From Methylovulum sp. (GTDB taxonomy: Bacteria; Pseudomonadota; Gammaproteobacteria; Methylococcales; Methylomonadaceae), in NCBI RefSeq assembly GCF_028687615.1, contig NZ_JAQTZU010000016.1, positions 21,936-85,935 on the forward strand: a DNA stretch of 64,000 nt, written 5' to 3'. The notes beneath the pieces were generated by a model. The model was not told the origin of the DNA. It was given only the letters and a program-made list of their open reading frames with translations, and did no database searches. Both the position numbers and the translations under genes were made by a program. This document shows positions 53,010 through 62,385 of this stretch, piece by piece. The first letter of the stretch is position 1, and the number at the start of each line of letters is the position of its first letter.

Positions 53010-54317
53010 TTATCTGGCTTTCATGATACTAATGCCTTTTAATAAATTCAAAGCTTCGGATAAGGCATAATCTTTTACATCCAAATCTTCTTTGGCTTTA
53101 TCATCAAGTAATGTGTTGGCCTTGCCTTTGTTATTTTGCAAATGTCCTGACAAATCCGCTTCTTTCACCGGAGTAAAATCTGATTTTTCAAGAGATTCCA
53201 GCTTCACCCTCGCCAAGCCAATGTCGGGTTCAATACCTTCTGCTTGGATAGAGCGACCGGAAGGCGTGAAATAACGTGCAGTCGTCAACTTAATAGCCGC
53301 GCCATTGGTGGTCGGCAAAATAGTTTGTACGGAACCTTTACCAAAGGACTTTTCCCCCATGATGATGGCACGTTTATGGTCTTGCAACGCTCCAGCAACA
53401 ATTTCAGAAGCCGATGCCGAACCGGCATTGATCAACACGACAATCGGCGCACCATCAATCAAATCATCCGGTGCGGCATTAAAGCGCATTTCTGAATTTT
53501 CAATACGGCCTTCAGTGTAAACAATCAACCCGTTAGTCAAAAACGCGTCACTGACTTTTACCGCCGCATCCAAAACACCGCCTGGATTGTTTCTTAAATC
53601 CAACACCAAACCTTTCAGATTGCCACCGTTCTCTTTTTTCAATGCGGCAAGTGATTCTTCCAGATTATCACCAGTGCCAGATTGGAAGCTGCTGATGCGC
53701 ACATAACCATAGCCTTTATCCAGCATCTTATTTTTGACGCTTTTGACTTTGATAATGTCACGGGCAATGGTGAATTTCAGCGGCGTTTCTGCACCTTCAC
53801 GAACCACCGTAAGCAAAATCTTGCTGCCTGGCTCACCGCGCATCATTTTGACCGCATCCCCCAAAGACATGCCTTTAACAGGTTTATCATCGAGCTTGAC
53901 GATCAAATCACCGGCTTTTAACCCGGCTTTTTGCGCAGGCGTGTCATCAATCGGCGAAACGACTTTGATAAAGCCGTTTTCCATCGTGACTTCTATGCCC
54001 AAACCGCCAAACTGTCCTGTTGTGCCTTCTTTTAATTCCTGATACTCATCGGCAACGAGATAAGCCGAATGAGGATCGAGCCCGCTTAACATGCCTCGGA
54101 TCGCATCTTCGAGCAATTTCTTATCAGAAACCGGCTCGACATAATCGCGTTTAATACGCCCGAAAATTTCCGTGAACGTCCGCAAATCCTCAAAAGGCAG
54201 GGTATCCGATACCGGTTCCCCGCTATCTTTTTCGGCAAAGACACTGCCACAATTTCCTACAACGACACCTAATATGATGCCTAGCGACAAGATCAATACA
54301 TTTTTCTTTTTTAGCAT
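53010..54317 (-). CDS. ctpA: S41 family C-terminal processing peptidase
   Basis: GLDPHSAYL; PDZ domain; GGVLDAAVKVSDAFL; NAGSASASEIVAGALQDHKRAIIMGEKSFGKGSVQT. Confidence 0.95.
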   Translation of the reverse strand: MLKKKNVLILSLGIILGVVVGNCGSVFAEKDSGEPVSDTLPFEDLRTFTEIFGRIKRDYVEPVSDKKLLEDAIRGMLSGLDPHSAYLVADEYQELKEGTTGQFGGLGIEVTMENGFIKVVSPIDDTPAQKAGLKAGDLIVKLDDKPVKGMSLGDAVKMMRGEPGSKILLTVVREGAETPLKFTIARDIIKVKSVKNKMLDKGYGYVRISSFQSGTGDNLEESLAALKKENGGNLKGLVLDLRNNPGGVLDAAVKVSDAFLTNGLIVYTEGRIENSEMRFNAAPDDLIDGAPIVVLINAGSASASEIVAGALQDHKRAIIMGEKSFGKGSVQTILPTTNGAAIKLTTARYFTPSGRSIQAEGIEPDIGLARVKLESLEKSDFTPVKEADLSGHLQNNKGKANTLLDDKAKEDLDVKDYALSEALNLLKGISIMKAR

Positions 54318-54383
54318 GTGTCTTAAAACTCCAAATCCTCTATTGGTCTACACTCATCAATCTGAGCAATAATTTTGATACTA

Positions 54384-54450
54384 TTAATTTTCCCATAAGT
54401 TCTTGCACGATCTCCTATAAAACTAAGGCAAGGACTTATGGGAAAATTAA
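54384..54450. repeat. Divergent inverted repeat related to the TTATTAAT... family
   Basis: ttaattttcccataagttcttgc / gcaaggacttatgggaaaattaa, 22/23 complementary. Confidence 0.75.
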
Positions 54451-54466
54451 CACCCGTTCAATAAGA

Positions 54467-54507
54467 TTATTAATTGTTTCAAATGCAAGCACTTATGAAA
54501 CAATTAA
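54467..54507. repeat. Truncated copy of TTATTAATYGTTTCATAAGYGCTTGC element
   Basis: ttattaattgtttcaaatgcaagcacttatgaaacaattaa. Confidence 0.8.
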
Positions 54508-54523
54508 CAGTTAATGGCGTGTG

Positions 54524-55720
54524 TCAGTCACTTCGGCACCAAAGCGTTGGATTAACCGGAACGGCTTTTTTGCGTATGCCAAAATACAAGCCAGGCCGAC
54601 TGCGCCCGCCACTTTGCCCTACAGTAGCGATGACTTCCCCTGCTTTCACCGTGTCATTCACCTGCTTGTTAAGGCTTTGGTTAAAAGCATACAAACTCAT
54701 ATAGCCGTCACCATGATCAATAATGACCAGATAACCGTAGCTGCGCATCCAGTCGGCAAACGTCACTTTGCCAGCCGCCACGGCATGGACATCAAGCCCT
54801 TCTTTCGCTTCAATCAAGACACCGCTTTGCATGCCTTCGGTTTGCAGATTATTAAAATTCCGCACCAGCTTGCCTTGTACCGGCCAACGCAATTTACCTT
54901 TCAAACTGTCAAAACTGCCTTGCAGATCTGGAAAATCCTCGTTGTGTGCAGCTTCCTCATCACTGCCAGGCTCTGCTGTGGTGGCTATCGGAACGGGATC
55001 CGTTTTGATGCCCAGTTCCTGCGGCAATGAGGCAATTAGGTTCCGTAATTTGTTTTCGCTTTCCGCCAAGTAACGGAGTTGTTCTTCATAGGATGTGGCA
55101 GCGGTGTCCGCCAATAATTCATTACGCTGTTTCCTGACTTCGTTAAGGGCTGATTGCTGCAATTTTTTCTGTTGGATATTTTGCTCCAGCAATACGGTTT
55201 CGGTTTGCCGCTGTTTATTCAATTGCTCCAAATCGGCAATTGACTCTTCCAATTGGGCGATCTTTGCCATACGCGCCTTGTTGATATAGCTGTAATATAT
55301 CATCATTCGGCTGGAAAGGGCTGGATCTTGCTGATTCAAAAGCAACTTTAATTCTTCCTGTTGTCCCATTTGATAAGCGGCCTTGACTTGCCCTGTCAAA
55401 TCCTTCCGCTCTTTGGCAATGGCACGCTGTTTTTTGAGGATGTCAAGCTCGATTTTGTCGATATTACGGCGTTTTTGATCAATTTGTCGCTCTAAAGAAC
55501 GTAACTCAAAGGCTGTTTCCCCGTAACGTTTTTCAACGTCAGCCAACAGTTGTTCCAAATTGTCCTGTGGCAGATGGGAAGATGGCTCCTGGATGGAGGA
55601 ATCAACGCTACGTTGATCATCATACTGCCCTTGTTGCTGGCCAGTACCCGCCTGATCAACAGCAAGGGCATGCTGTAGCCAAATACTGAGCAATAAACTC
55701 CAAACTATTGGATTTTTCAT
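54524..55720 (-). CDS. envC: Murein hydrolase activator EnvC (M23 domain)
   Basis: Signal peptide, long coiled coil, GVLIEAKEGLDVHAVAAGKVTFADWMRSYGYLVIIDHGDGYMSLYA. Confidence 0.9.
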   Translation of the reverse strand: MKNPIVWSLLLSIWLQHALAVDQAGTGQQQGQYDDQRSVDSSIQEPSSHLPQDNLEQLLADVEKRYGETAFELRSLERQIDQKRRNIDKIELDILKKQRAIAKERKDLTGQVKAAYQMGQQEELKLLLNQQDPALSSRMMIYYSYINKARMAKIAQLEESIADLEQLNKQRQTETVLLEQNIQQKKLQQSALNEVRKQRNELLADTAATSYEEQLRYLAESENKLRNLIASLPQELGIKTDPVPIATTAEPGSDEEAAHNEDFPDLQGSFDSLKGKLRWPVQGKLVRNFNNLQTEGMQSGVLIEAKEGLDVHAVAAGKVTFADWMRSYGYLVIIDHGDGYMSLYAFNQSLNKQVNDTVKAGEVIATVGQSGGRSRPGLYFGIRKKAVPVNPTLWCRSD

Positions 55721-55727
55721 TCTCCAA

Positions 55728-55940
55728 TTATGCAGCTTTAAGCAAAGGTTTTCTTGTCATTACAAGCGGTTGGCCGACACCTAAAATAGCCAGCATAGTC
55801 GATGCCCAAATGGGGCAACCCTCTTGCAACCGCCCCCAACACGGTATGCCAAGCATCGCAATGGCGTTATTGTTTTGTTCCGATGTAAAACCAAATCCAT
55901 CAAGGACCAGCGGCATTAAAGGCTTCGGTCGATTCAACAT
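55728..55940 (-). pseudogene. gpmI: N-terminal remnant of 2,3-bisphosphoglycerate-independent phosphoglycerate mutase
   Basis: MLNRPKPLMPLVLDGFGFTSEQNNNAIAMLGIPCWGRLQ resembles the GpmI N-terminus (LDGxG...NAI..A.TP..D.L); remainder unrelated; sits next to envC as gpmI usually does. Confidence 0.55.
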
Positions 55941-55989
55941 AGTTTAAAGTCTCCTGGCACTAGAATAAAACGGGGGTTGTGGGCGATCA

Positions 55990-56075
55990 TATTAATCGTT
56001 TCATAAGCGCTTGCACAAAAGCCGAGCAAATCCTCACTCAAATCATTTCGGCAAGCACTTATGAAATGATTAATA
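55990..56075. repeat. Inverted-repeat element, family TTATTAATYGTTTCATAAGYGCTTGC
   Basis: tattaatcgtttcataagcgcttgc / gcaagcacttatgaaatgattaata. Confidence 0.9.
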
Positions 56076-56092
56076 ACTTATTGAATAGGCGT

Positions 56093-56160
56093 ATGTGTGT
56101 CGAATTTGTTCTTGCACAGTAGTATCGGGTGTACTGTGCAAGAACAAATTCGACACACAT
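56093..56160. repeat. Perfect 29-bp inverted repeat with 10-nt loop
   Basis: atgtgtgtcgaatttgttcttgcacagta - gtatcgggtg - tactgtgcaagaacaaattcgacacacat. Confidence 0.95.
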
Positions 56161-56413
56161 TCAATACGGCCTAAGACATTATCCGTTACCCAAAATGTAA
56201 AAAAATAAGGTATCATTTTGCAAAGCTTGTGGCTATTGTATCAATTGAGCTGTGCAGTTTGAGAAATACCTACTAGATCATTAAGTAATTGTCATATTAA
56301 TACACATTGCTTACCTTAGGGTATCCCTTATCAGGTATTAACCAATCCGTATCGATATTCCCAATGCTTTCTTTTTAAAAAGAAATCATTATCTTAAGAC
56401 AACAACTATCTGT

Positions 56414-56728
56414 ATGGATACTAACATAGAACACATTTTATACGATGATGCCGACATCACCAAAGCGGCCCGCTGTCTTAAAGCCATGTCCCATCCTTTA
56501 CGGCTCAAAATATTGTGCATTCTGGGAAAAAATTCGATTAGCGTACAAGACATTGTCGAACAAGTTGGCACTAGCCAAAGCAATATTTCGCAACATTTAT
56601 CAATTTTGAGGGAAAAAAACATCCTTGGCTCAAAAAAAGAAGCCAACCGTGTTTATTACTACATCGACGATGAACGCATGATCCAGCTTATTGGAATGAT
56701 GCGGGATGTGTTTTGCTCCAAACACTGA
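56414..56728 (+). CDS. ArsR-family HTH regulator
   Basis: CLKAMSHPLRLKILCILGKNSISVQDIVEQVGTSQSNISQHLSILREKNIL. Confidence 0.9.
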   Translation: MDTNIEHILYDDADITKAARCLKAMSHPLRLKILCILGKNSISVQDIVEQVGTSQSNISQHLSILREKNILGSKKEANRVYYYIDDERMIQLIGMMRDVFCSKH

Positions 56729-56777
56729 TACACCACCCAATTACAACCTAACCAAACCCAAAAACCAACGAGACCTC

Positions 56778-57221
56778 ATGGACCGTTACATAGAATTCGC
56801 TATAAACCACTACATCTTATCGCTTGCCCTGATCGTTGTAACTTATCTGTTAATACAGGATTTTTTTGAAACCGCCTTTAAAAAGTTCGCCTCGATCACC
56901 CCGTTGCTCGCCGTTGCCAAAATGAACGAAATGGACACGGTCATCATTGATGTCCGTGAACCGTTGGAATTCGTCGAAAGCCATATTGAAAACGCACTGA
57001 ACACCCCCTTGAGCAAATTTGCCGAGCATCTGCCCAAACTTGAAGCTTACAAGAAAACCCCGTTGTTGATCGCTTGCCAAACGGGAACCCGTTCGGCCAC
57101 CGCCGGAAGACAATTGACCAAGGCCGGTTTTGAGCAAGTGTATGTAATCGCAGGCGGCATGGCGGCCTGGGAAAACGACTACAAATTACCCGTTAAAATC
57201 AGCAAGAAAAAGAAAGCCTAA
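56778..57221 (+). CDS. Membrane-anchored rhodanese-like protein (YibN-like)
   Basis: N-terminal TM, VIIDVREPLEFVESHIENALNTPLSKF, active-site ACQTGTRSATAGRQL. Confidence 0.9.
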   Translation: MDRYIEFAINHYILSLALIVVTYLLIQDFFETAFKKFASITPLLAVAKMNEMDTVIIDVREPLEFVESHIENALNTPLSKFAEHLPKLEAYKKTPLLIACQTGTRSATAGRQLTKAGFEQVYVIAGGMAAWENDYKLPVKISKKKKA

Positions 57222-57260
57222 TTAACCAACCCTTTTTATCACTCAACCAAGCTACCTACC

Positions 57261-57728
57261 ATGTCCGAAGAAAACAACACCGTAGAAAAACAATTTTCTA
57301 TCCAAAAAATTTACACAAAAGACTTGTCATTTGAAACCCCCAATACTCCTGCCGTTTTTACCGCTAAATGGGAACCTGCGGTCGATTTCAATCTGGCAAC
57401 CAATGTTTCGCCTTTGGAACAAAACCTGTTTGAAGTCACCCTCAAAGTCACCATCACCGTAAAATGTGCCGAGATGACCGCTTATTTGGTCGAAGTCAAC
57501 CAGGCCGGTATTTTTGCCTTGGGCGGCTTCAACGAACAAGAAATGGGCCCCATGATGGGCAGTTTTTGCCCCAACATCCTGTTCCCTTATGCACGGGAAG
57601 CTATTTCCGACCTCGTCACCCGTGGCGGTTTTCCGCAATTGTTGTTGGCTCCCGTCAATTTTGATGCTTTATACGCCCAACATGTGCAACAACTGCAACA
57701 AGCCCCCGGCACAGGCACTATCAACTAA
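57261..57728 (+). CDS. secB: Protein-export chaperone SecB
   Basis: FSIQKIYTKDLSFETPNTPAVF; CPNILFPYAREAISDLVTRGGFPQLLLAPVNFDALY. Confidence 0.97.
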   Translation: MSEENNTVEKQFSIQKIYTKDLSFETPNTPAVFTAKWEPAVDFNLATNVSPLEQNLFEVTLKVTITVKCAEMTAYLVEVNQAGIFALGGFNEQEMGPMMGSFCPNILFPYAREAISDLVTRGGFPQLLLAPVNFDALYAQHVQQLQQAPGTGTIN

Positions 57729-57733
57729 ACTGA

Positions 57734-58774
57734 ATGGACAAACGTATAGCCATCCTAGGGGCGGGCTCCTGGGGCACCGCCTTGGCTATCCTAGCCGCTA
57801 GAAACGGCTGCCAGACGTTGTTATGGGGACATAATGCCGCGCATGTCGCGGCATTAGCCCATGATAGGCAAAACCAACGCTACCTGCCCGGCCTCCCCTT
57901 CCCTGAACCGCTCACGATAACCGCACAATTAAGCGACATCGCCAACTTTGGCGACGTGCTGTTGGTCTGCGTCCCCAGCCATGCGTTCAAAACCACGTTG
58001 CTCGCACTCAAACCTTATCTTGCCGAAGACATAAAAATTGCCTGGGCGACCAAAGGTTTTAACACCGATGATGGTTCATTGCTGCATGAAACCGTCGCCG
58101 AAATTTTTTCCAAAACCACACCGGCCGCCATCATCTCCGGGCCATCGTTTGCCAGCGAAGTCGCCGCAGATTTGCCCACGGCAATCACCATCGCCTCTTT
58201 GCAGATTGATTTTGCCAACCAACTCGCGGATATTTTCCATAGCGGGCGTTTCCGCACCTACACCAGTTCCGATTTGATTGGCGTAGAAGTTGGCGGTGCG
58301 GTAAAAAATGTCCTGGCTATCGCCGCTGGCATTGCCGATGGCTTGGGCTTCGGCGCCAACACCCGTGCCGCCTTAATTACCCGCGGACTTACCGAAATCA
58401 TCCGCTTAGGCGTGGAACTCGGCGGCAAGCAAGAAACCCTGATGGGTCTGGCGGGCCTTGGTGATTTGGTGTTGACCTGCACCGACGACCAATCCCGAAA
58501 CAGACGGCTCGGTTTGGCTTTAGGCAGAGGCAAAAACCGGGCACAAGCCATCGAAGAAATCGGTCAAGAAATCGAAGGGGTTTCCGCCGCCAAGCAAACC
58601 TATTTGTTGGCGAAAAAACACGCCATCGACATGCCAATCACCGAACAAACCTACAAGGTATTATACGAAGGCCTGGACCCGCTCATCGCCGTACAAAATT
58701 TATTGTCGCGGGAAGTCAAACCTGAATTGCCCTTGCAACCGGAGCAACCAACATTAATCGCCAGCCAATATTGA
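57734..58774 (+). CDS. gpsA: Glycerol-3-phosphate dehydrogenase [NAD(P)+]
   Basis: IAILGAGSWGTALAILAARNG; SGPSFASEVA; GGAVKNVLAIAAGIADGLGFGANTRAALITRGL. Confidence 0.97.
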   Translation: MDKRIAILGAGSWGTALAILAARNGCQTLLWGHNAAHVAALAHDRQNQRYLPGLPFPEPLTITAQLSDIANFGDVLLVCVPSHAFKTTLLALKPYLAEDIKIAWATKGFNTDDGSLLHETVAEIFSKTTPAAIISGPSFASEVAADLPTAITIASLQIDFANQLADIFHSGRFRTYTSSDLIGVEVGGAVKNVLAIAAGIADGLGFGANTRAALITRGLTEIIRLGVELGGKQETLMGLAGLGDLVLTCTDDQSRNRRLGLALGRGKNRAQAIEEIGQEIEGVSAAKQTYLLAKKHAIDMPITEQTYKVLYEGLDPLIAVQNLLSREVKPELPLQPEQPTLIASQY

Positions 58775-59121
58775 ATTGCGGAATTGGGGCATAAATAAGA
58801 CCACCCGTGCGTAGCGCAGGGTGGTGTTTCCAGTATTGGGAGCGGATGTTTGCCGGAAACACCAGTTCTTGCTATCGCTCGAACTGGCTTATTCCGGCTT
58901 ACGATGTTAATCATCCAAGCAAGCCGCCGTCATGCCACCTGATCCCGCCCCCACCAGAAGAGACTTCCCGCTCGGCGTCACGTCATTGCTGCTTTATGGC
59001 CTAATGCGGCGGTCGATGGGCGGCAAATCCAGCCACACCAGCGCCATCTCCTTGCTTAATCCCAACGGTGAAAGGCTATGGGGAAGCGGGAAATCGCCGC
59101 TGAAGTTTACCTGCCATTGCC

Positions 59122-59221
59122 ATAGGTATCTACACAAGTCTTGAACACCGTCATTCCGGCAGGGAGAGCGTAGCGAGGGTTGACCGGAATGACGGCCAAT
59201 AAAACTTGTGTAGATACTTAT
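59122..59221. repeat. MITE-like element with GTATCTACACAAGT ends
   Basis: ataggtatctacacaagt / acttgtgtagatacttat, 17/18 complementary; inner arms cgtcattccggc / ccggaatgacg. Confidence 0.85.
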
Positions 59222-59417
59222 AGTGGTTAAGAAGGGGATCCTACACGCCTATGGGCAACCCGCCATCAGCCGTGGACATCGGTCTAGTCAAAACTGGCAA
59301 GATGCGCCAAGCCGCCCTATGCGGCGATGCTCAAGCCACCATGACAAGCAATCGCGAAGCAGCCGCCATGTCGCGTATAATAAAACACAAAATAAACTTC
59401 AATCTATCAGGTAACTC

Positions 59418-60275
59418 ATGAAGAAGCTGCTATTCCAGTTCGACACCGATTTGCACCCGTCCGTGTTTGATACCGTGGTGGGCTATGACGGTGGCGCCGA
59501 TCATGTGGCGGGTTACGGTGGACTGACACCGGAAAACATCAAGCCGCTGGTCGAAGGCACGATTTTTACCCGCGCCCCTAAGGACAAAAAAAATACCGCC
59601 ATTTTTGTCGGCGGCAGCGACATGGTTGCTGGACAAGCCCTGTTTACGGCGGTGCAAAGCTATTTTTTCCCTGGTTTTCAAGTGTCCGTGATGCTCGACA
59701 GCAACGGCAGCAACACCACTGCCGCTGCGGCAGTCGCCAAACTGGCTTCTAGCGGCCCGTTGGCAGGAAAAAAAGCCGTCGTGCTGGCGGGAACCGGGCC
59801 GGTTGGACAACGCGCCGCCGTAATGCTGGCGCAAGAAGGTGCGAAAGTGTCTTTAACCGCACGGACTCTGGCACGGGCAGAGCAAGCTTGTGACAATATG
59901 CACACACGCTTTGGCGTTGAATTGACACCGGTAGTGGCGTTTGACCAAGAAGACCGGGCGGCGGCGATTGAACACGCAAATATCGTGCTGGCAACCGGAG
60001 CCGCTGGCGTCGAATTGCTCAAGCCCGAACATTGGCAAGGCAACCCGAACCTGGAAATGATCGCCGATGCCAACGCCACGCCGCCGCTGGGCATTGGCGG
60101 TACGGACATGATGGACAAAGGCGTGGAACGGCACGGCAAAATTATCTGGGGCGCGATTGGTTTTGGCGCATTGAAACTGGCCTTGCACCGCGCCTGTATC
60201 GCCAAATTGTTCGAAAACAATCAACAGGTTTTTGATGCCGAAAACATCTTTGCCTTGGCTAAAGAAATGGCCTAA
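59418..60275 (+). CDS. mtdA: NADP-dependent methylene-H4MPT/methylene-H4F dehydrogenase
   Basis: KKLLFQFDTDLHPSVFDTVVGYDGGADHVAGYGGLTPENI; MLDSNGSNTTAAAAVAKL; GTGPVGQRAA; KLALHRACIAKLFE. Confidence 0.92.
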   Translation: MKKLLFQFDTDLHPSVFDTVVGYDGGADHVAGYGGLTPENIKPLVEGTIFTRAPKDKKNTAIFVGGSDMVAGQALFTAVQSYFFPGFQVSVMLDSNGSNTTAAAAVAKLASSGPLAGKKAVVLAGTGPVGQRAAVMLAQEGAKVSLTARTLARAEQACDNMHTRFGVELTPVVAFDQEDRAAAIEHANIVLATGAAGVELLKPEHWQGNPNLEMIADANATPPLGIGGTDMMDKGVERHGKIIWGAIGFGALKLALHRACIAKLFENNQQVFDAENIFALAKEMA

Positions 60276-60278
60276 AAA

Positions 60279-61610
60279 ATGGATGCCTTAATATCAAAAT
60301 TACGGCAAGATGCTTTGGCGATATTCCATGCCGGTATCACCGCAGCCGATCCTTACCAAGCCGTCAAACACTGCCTGTACTCTGACGGTGTGTTGCTGGA
60401 CATCCGCCTGAACGACGGCAACACCCGCGCCCGCCGCTGGACAAAAATCCACCTGGTCGCCTTTGGCAAAGCTGCTTGTGCTATGGCAAAAGCCGCGCAA
60501 GAAAGCATCCCGCCACATTTGTTGGCAAGTTCCTTTGCTGTGACCAATTATGAAAATGTCACGGCGTTAGATGGCATTGAGGTGCTGGGCGCAGGTCATC
60601 CGTTACCCGATGCGGCGGGCTTTCAAGCCGCACAACGCATTGCCGCAATCGCCAGCCTCGCCCGACAAGGCGAGCTGGTATTAGTGCTGGTCAGTGGCGG
60701 CGGCTCGGCATTGATCCCCTGCCCTGTCGCATCAATTACACTCGAAGAAAAAATCGCCACCACTTATGAATTGTTGGCTTGCGGCGCGACGATCAATGAA
60801 ATCAACTGTGTACGCAAACATTTGTCGCAAATTAAAGGCGGCGGTTTGGCGAAATTGGCCTATCCCGCCGATGTCCACGCGCTGATTTTGTCGGACGTGT
60901 TGGGTGATGACCTGAGCGCGATTGCCAGCGGCCCGACCGTGCCCGATCCCACAACTTATGCGGATGCAATCGCCATCTTAAAAAGCAAGCGGATTTGGGA
61001 CAAAACCCCTACATCTGTGCAGAATCATCTCCAGCTAGGCGAACTCGGCAAAGCACCGGAAACGCCGAAAGCAGATGATAAAATTTTTCACACCACCACG
61101 CAGACCTTGATTGGCAGCAATATGATCAGCGTCAAGGCGATGCTAAAAACCGTACAGGAACTGGGCTATCAAACCCGGCTTTACAATGAATATTTATGCG
61201 GGGAAGCCCGTATCGTCGCCGAACAATGGGTGGCTGATGCCAAAGCGATCCGGCAACCCGTGGCCTTATTGGCTGGTGGTGAAACCACGGTAAGCCTGCA
61301 AGGCAACGGATGTGGCGGGCGTAATCAGGAAATGGCCTTGGCCTTTGCGTTGGCGGCACATCAACAAAGCCTGGAAGGAACATGGGCATTCTTAAGCGGT
61401 GGCACGGACGGACGCGACGGCCCCACCGATGCAGCGGGTGGCTTGGTTGACGCTGGCACGATAAACCGTATGATAGCTAAATACGATCCGGTGGCGATGC
61501 TGGCGAACAACGATTCTTACCACGCCTTGAAATCCTCAGGCGACTTACTGGAAACTGGCGCGACCGGCACCAATGTCGCCGATTTGCAAATACTGCTGCT
61601 TGTACCCTGA
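60279..61610 (+). CDS. Glycerate 2-kinase (MOFRL family)
   Basis: LVLVSGGGSALIPCPV; CVRKHLSQIKGGGLAKLAYPA; LSGGTDGRDGPTDAAGGLVD. Confidence 0.9.
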   Translation: MDALISKLRQDALAIFHAGITAADPYQAVKHCLYSDGVLLDIRLNDGNTRARRWTKIHLVAFGKAACAMAKAAQESIPPHLLASSFAVTNYENVTALDGIEVLGAGHPLPDAAGFQAAQRIAAIASLARQGELVLVLVSGGGSALIPCPVASITLEEKIATTYELLACGATINEINCVRKHLSQIKGGGLAKLAYPADVHALILSDVLGDDLSAIASGPTVPDPTTYADAIAILKSKRIWDKTPTSVQNHLQLGELGKAPETPKADDKIFHTTTQTLIGSNMISVKAMLKTVQELGYQTRLYNEYLCGEARIVAEQWVADAKAIRQPVALLAGGETTVSLQGNGCGGRNQEMALAFALAAHQQSLEGTWAFLSGGTDGRDGPTDAAGGLVDAGTINRMIAKYDPVAMLANNDSYHALKSSGDLLETGATGTNVADLQILLLVP

Positions 61611-61657
61611 TAAGCGTAAACTGATTACATATAAACCGTTAATTTTGAGGTTTCACG

Positions 61658-62347
61658 ATGTCTTACTCCCAACCCACACTTGAAGATATTTGGAAATTGT
61701 TTCAGGAGACCGATCAAATATTTAAAGAAACCGCCCGAAGGTTTCAAGAAACTGATCTTAAATTCCAAGAAACCGACCGAAAATTCCAAGAAACCGAACG
61801 GATCATAAAAGAGTCCAACCAAGAAACCGAGCGGATCATAAAAGAGACTAGCCAGGAAACCAGCTTAAAAATGCAGGAATCGGATAGGCAATTCCAAGAA
61901 AAAATCAAACAAGTCAATGAAAGCATAGGCCGTTTGGGCAATAAGCTCGGTGATTTTGTAGAAGAAATGGTGCGTCCGGCGGCGGTGCGGCTGTTCCGCG
62001 AGCGCGGCATCGATGTCCACGAAGTCCACCAAAACATCAGCTCGCAACGCGGTGGCGAAGGCATAGAAATTGATTTATTGGTGGTCAACGACACCGACAT
62101 CATCGCCATCGAATGCAAAAGCAGCTTAAGCATTGACGACATCAACGACCATCTTCACCGTTTGGCAAAAATCAAACGGCTGTTGCCCAGCTATGCCAAC
62201 AAACGTGTTCTTGGAGCGGTCACTGGCATGGTCATCCCCGACAATGTCGCCCAATACGCTTACCGGCAAGGCCTGTTCGTCATCGCCCAAACAGGCGACC
62301 ACTTGACCATACGCAATGATCCACACTTTCAGGCCAAAACTTGGTAG
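61658..62347 (+). CDS. Coiled-coil DUF3782-like / PD-(D/E)XK-type protein
   Basis: Repeats [59 protein letters not shown] (ExD...ExK). Confidence 0.8.
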   Translation: MSYSQPTLEDIWKLFQETDQIFKETARRFQETDLKFQETDRKFQETERIIKESNQETERIIKETSQETSLKMQESDRQFQEKIKQVNESIGRLGNKLGDFVEEMVRPAAVRLFRERGIDVHEVHQNISSQRGGEGIEIDLLVVNDTDIIAIECKSSLSIDDINDHLHRLAKIKRLLPSYANKRVLGAVTGMVIPDNVAQYAYRQGLFVIAQTGDHLTIRNDPHFQAKTW

Positions 62348-62385
62348 CCTGGAACCACTACACCCTTAAGAGATACGGAGATACA

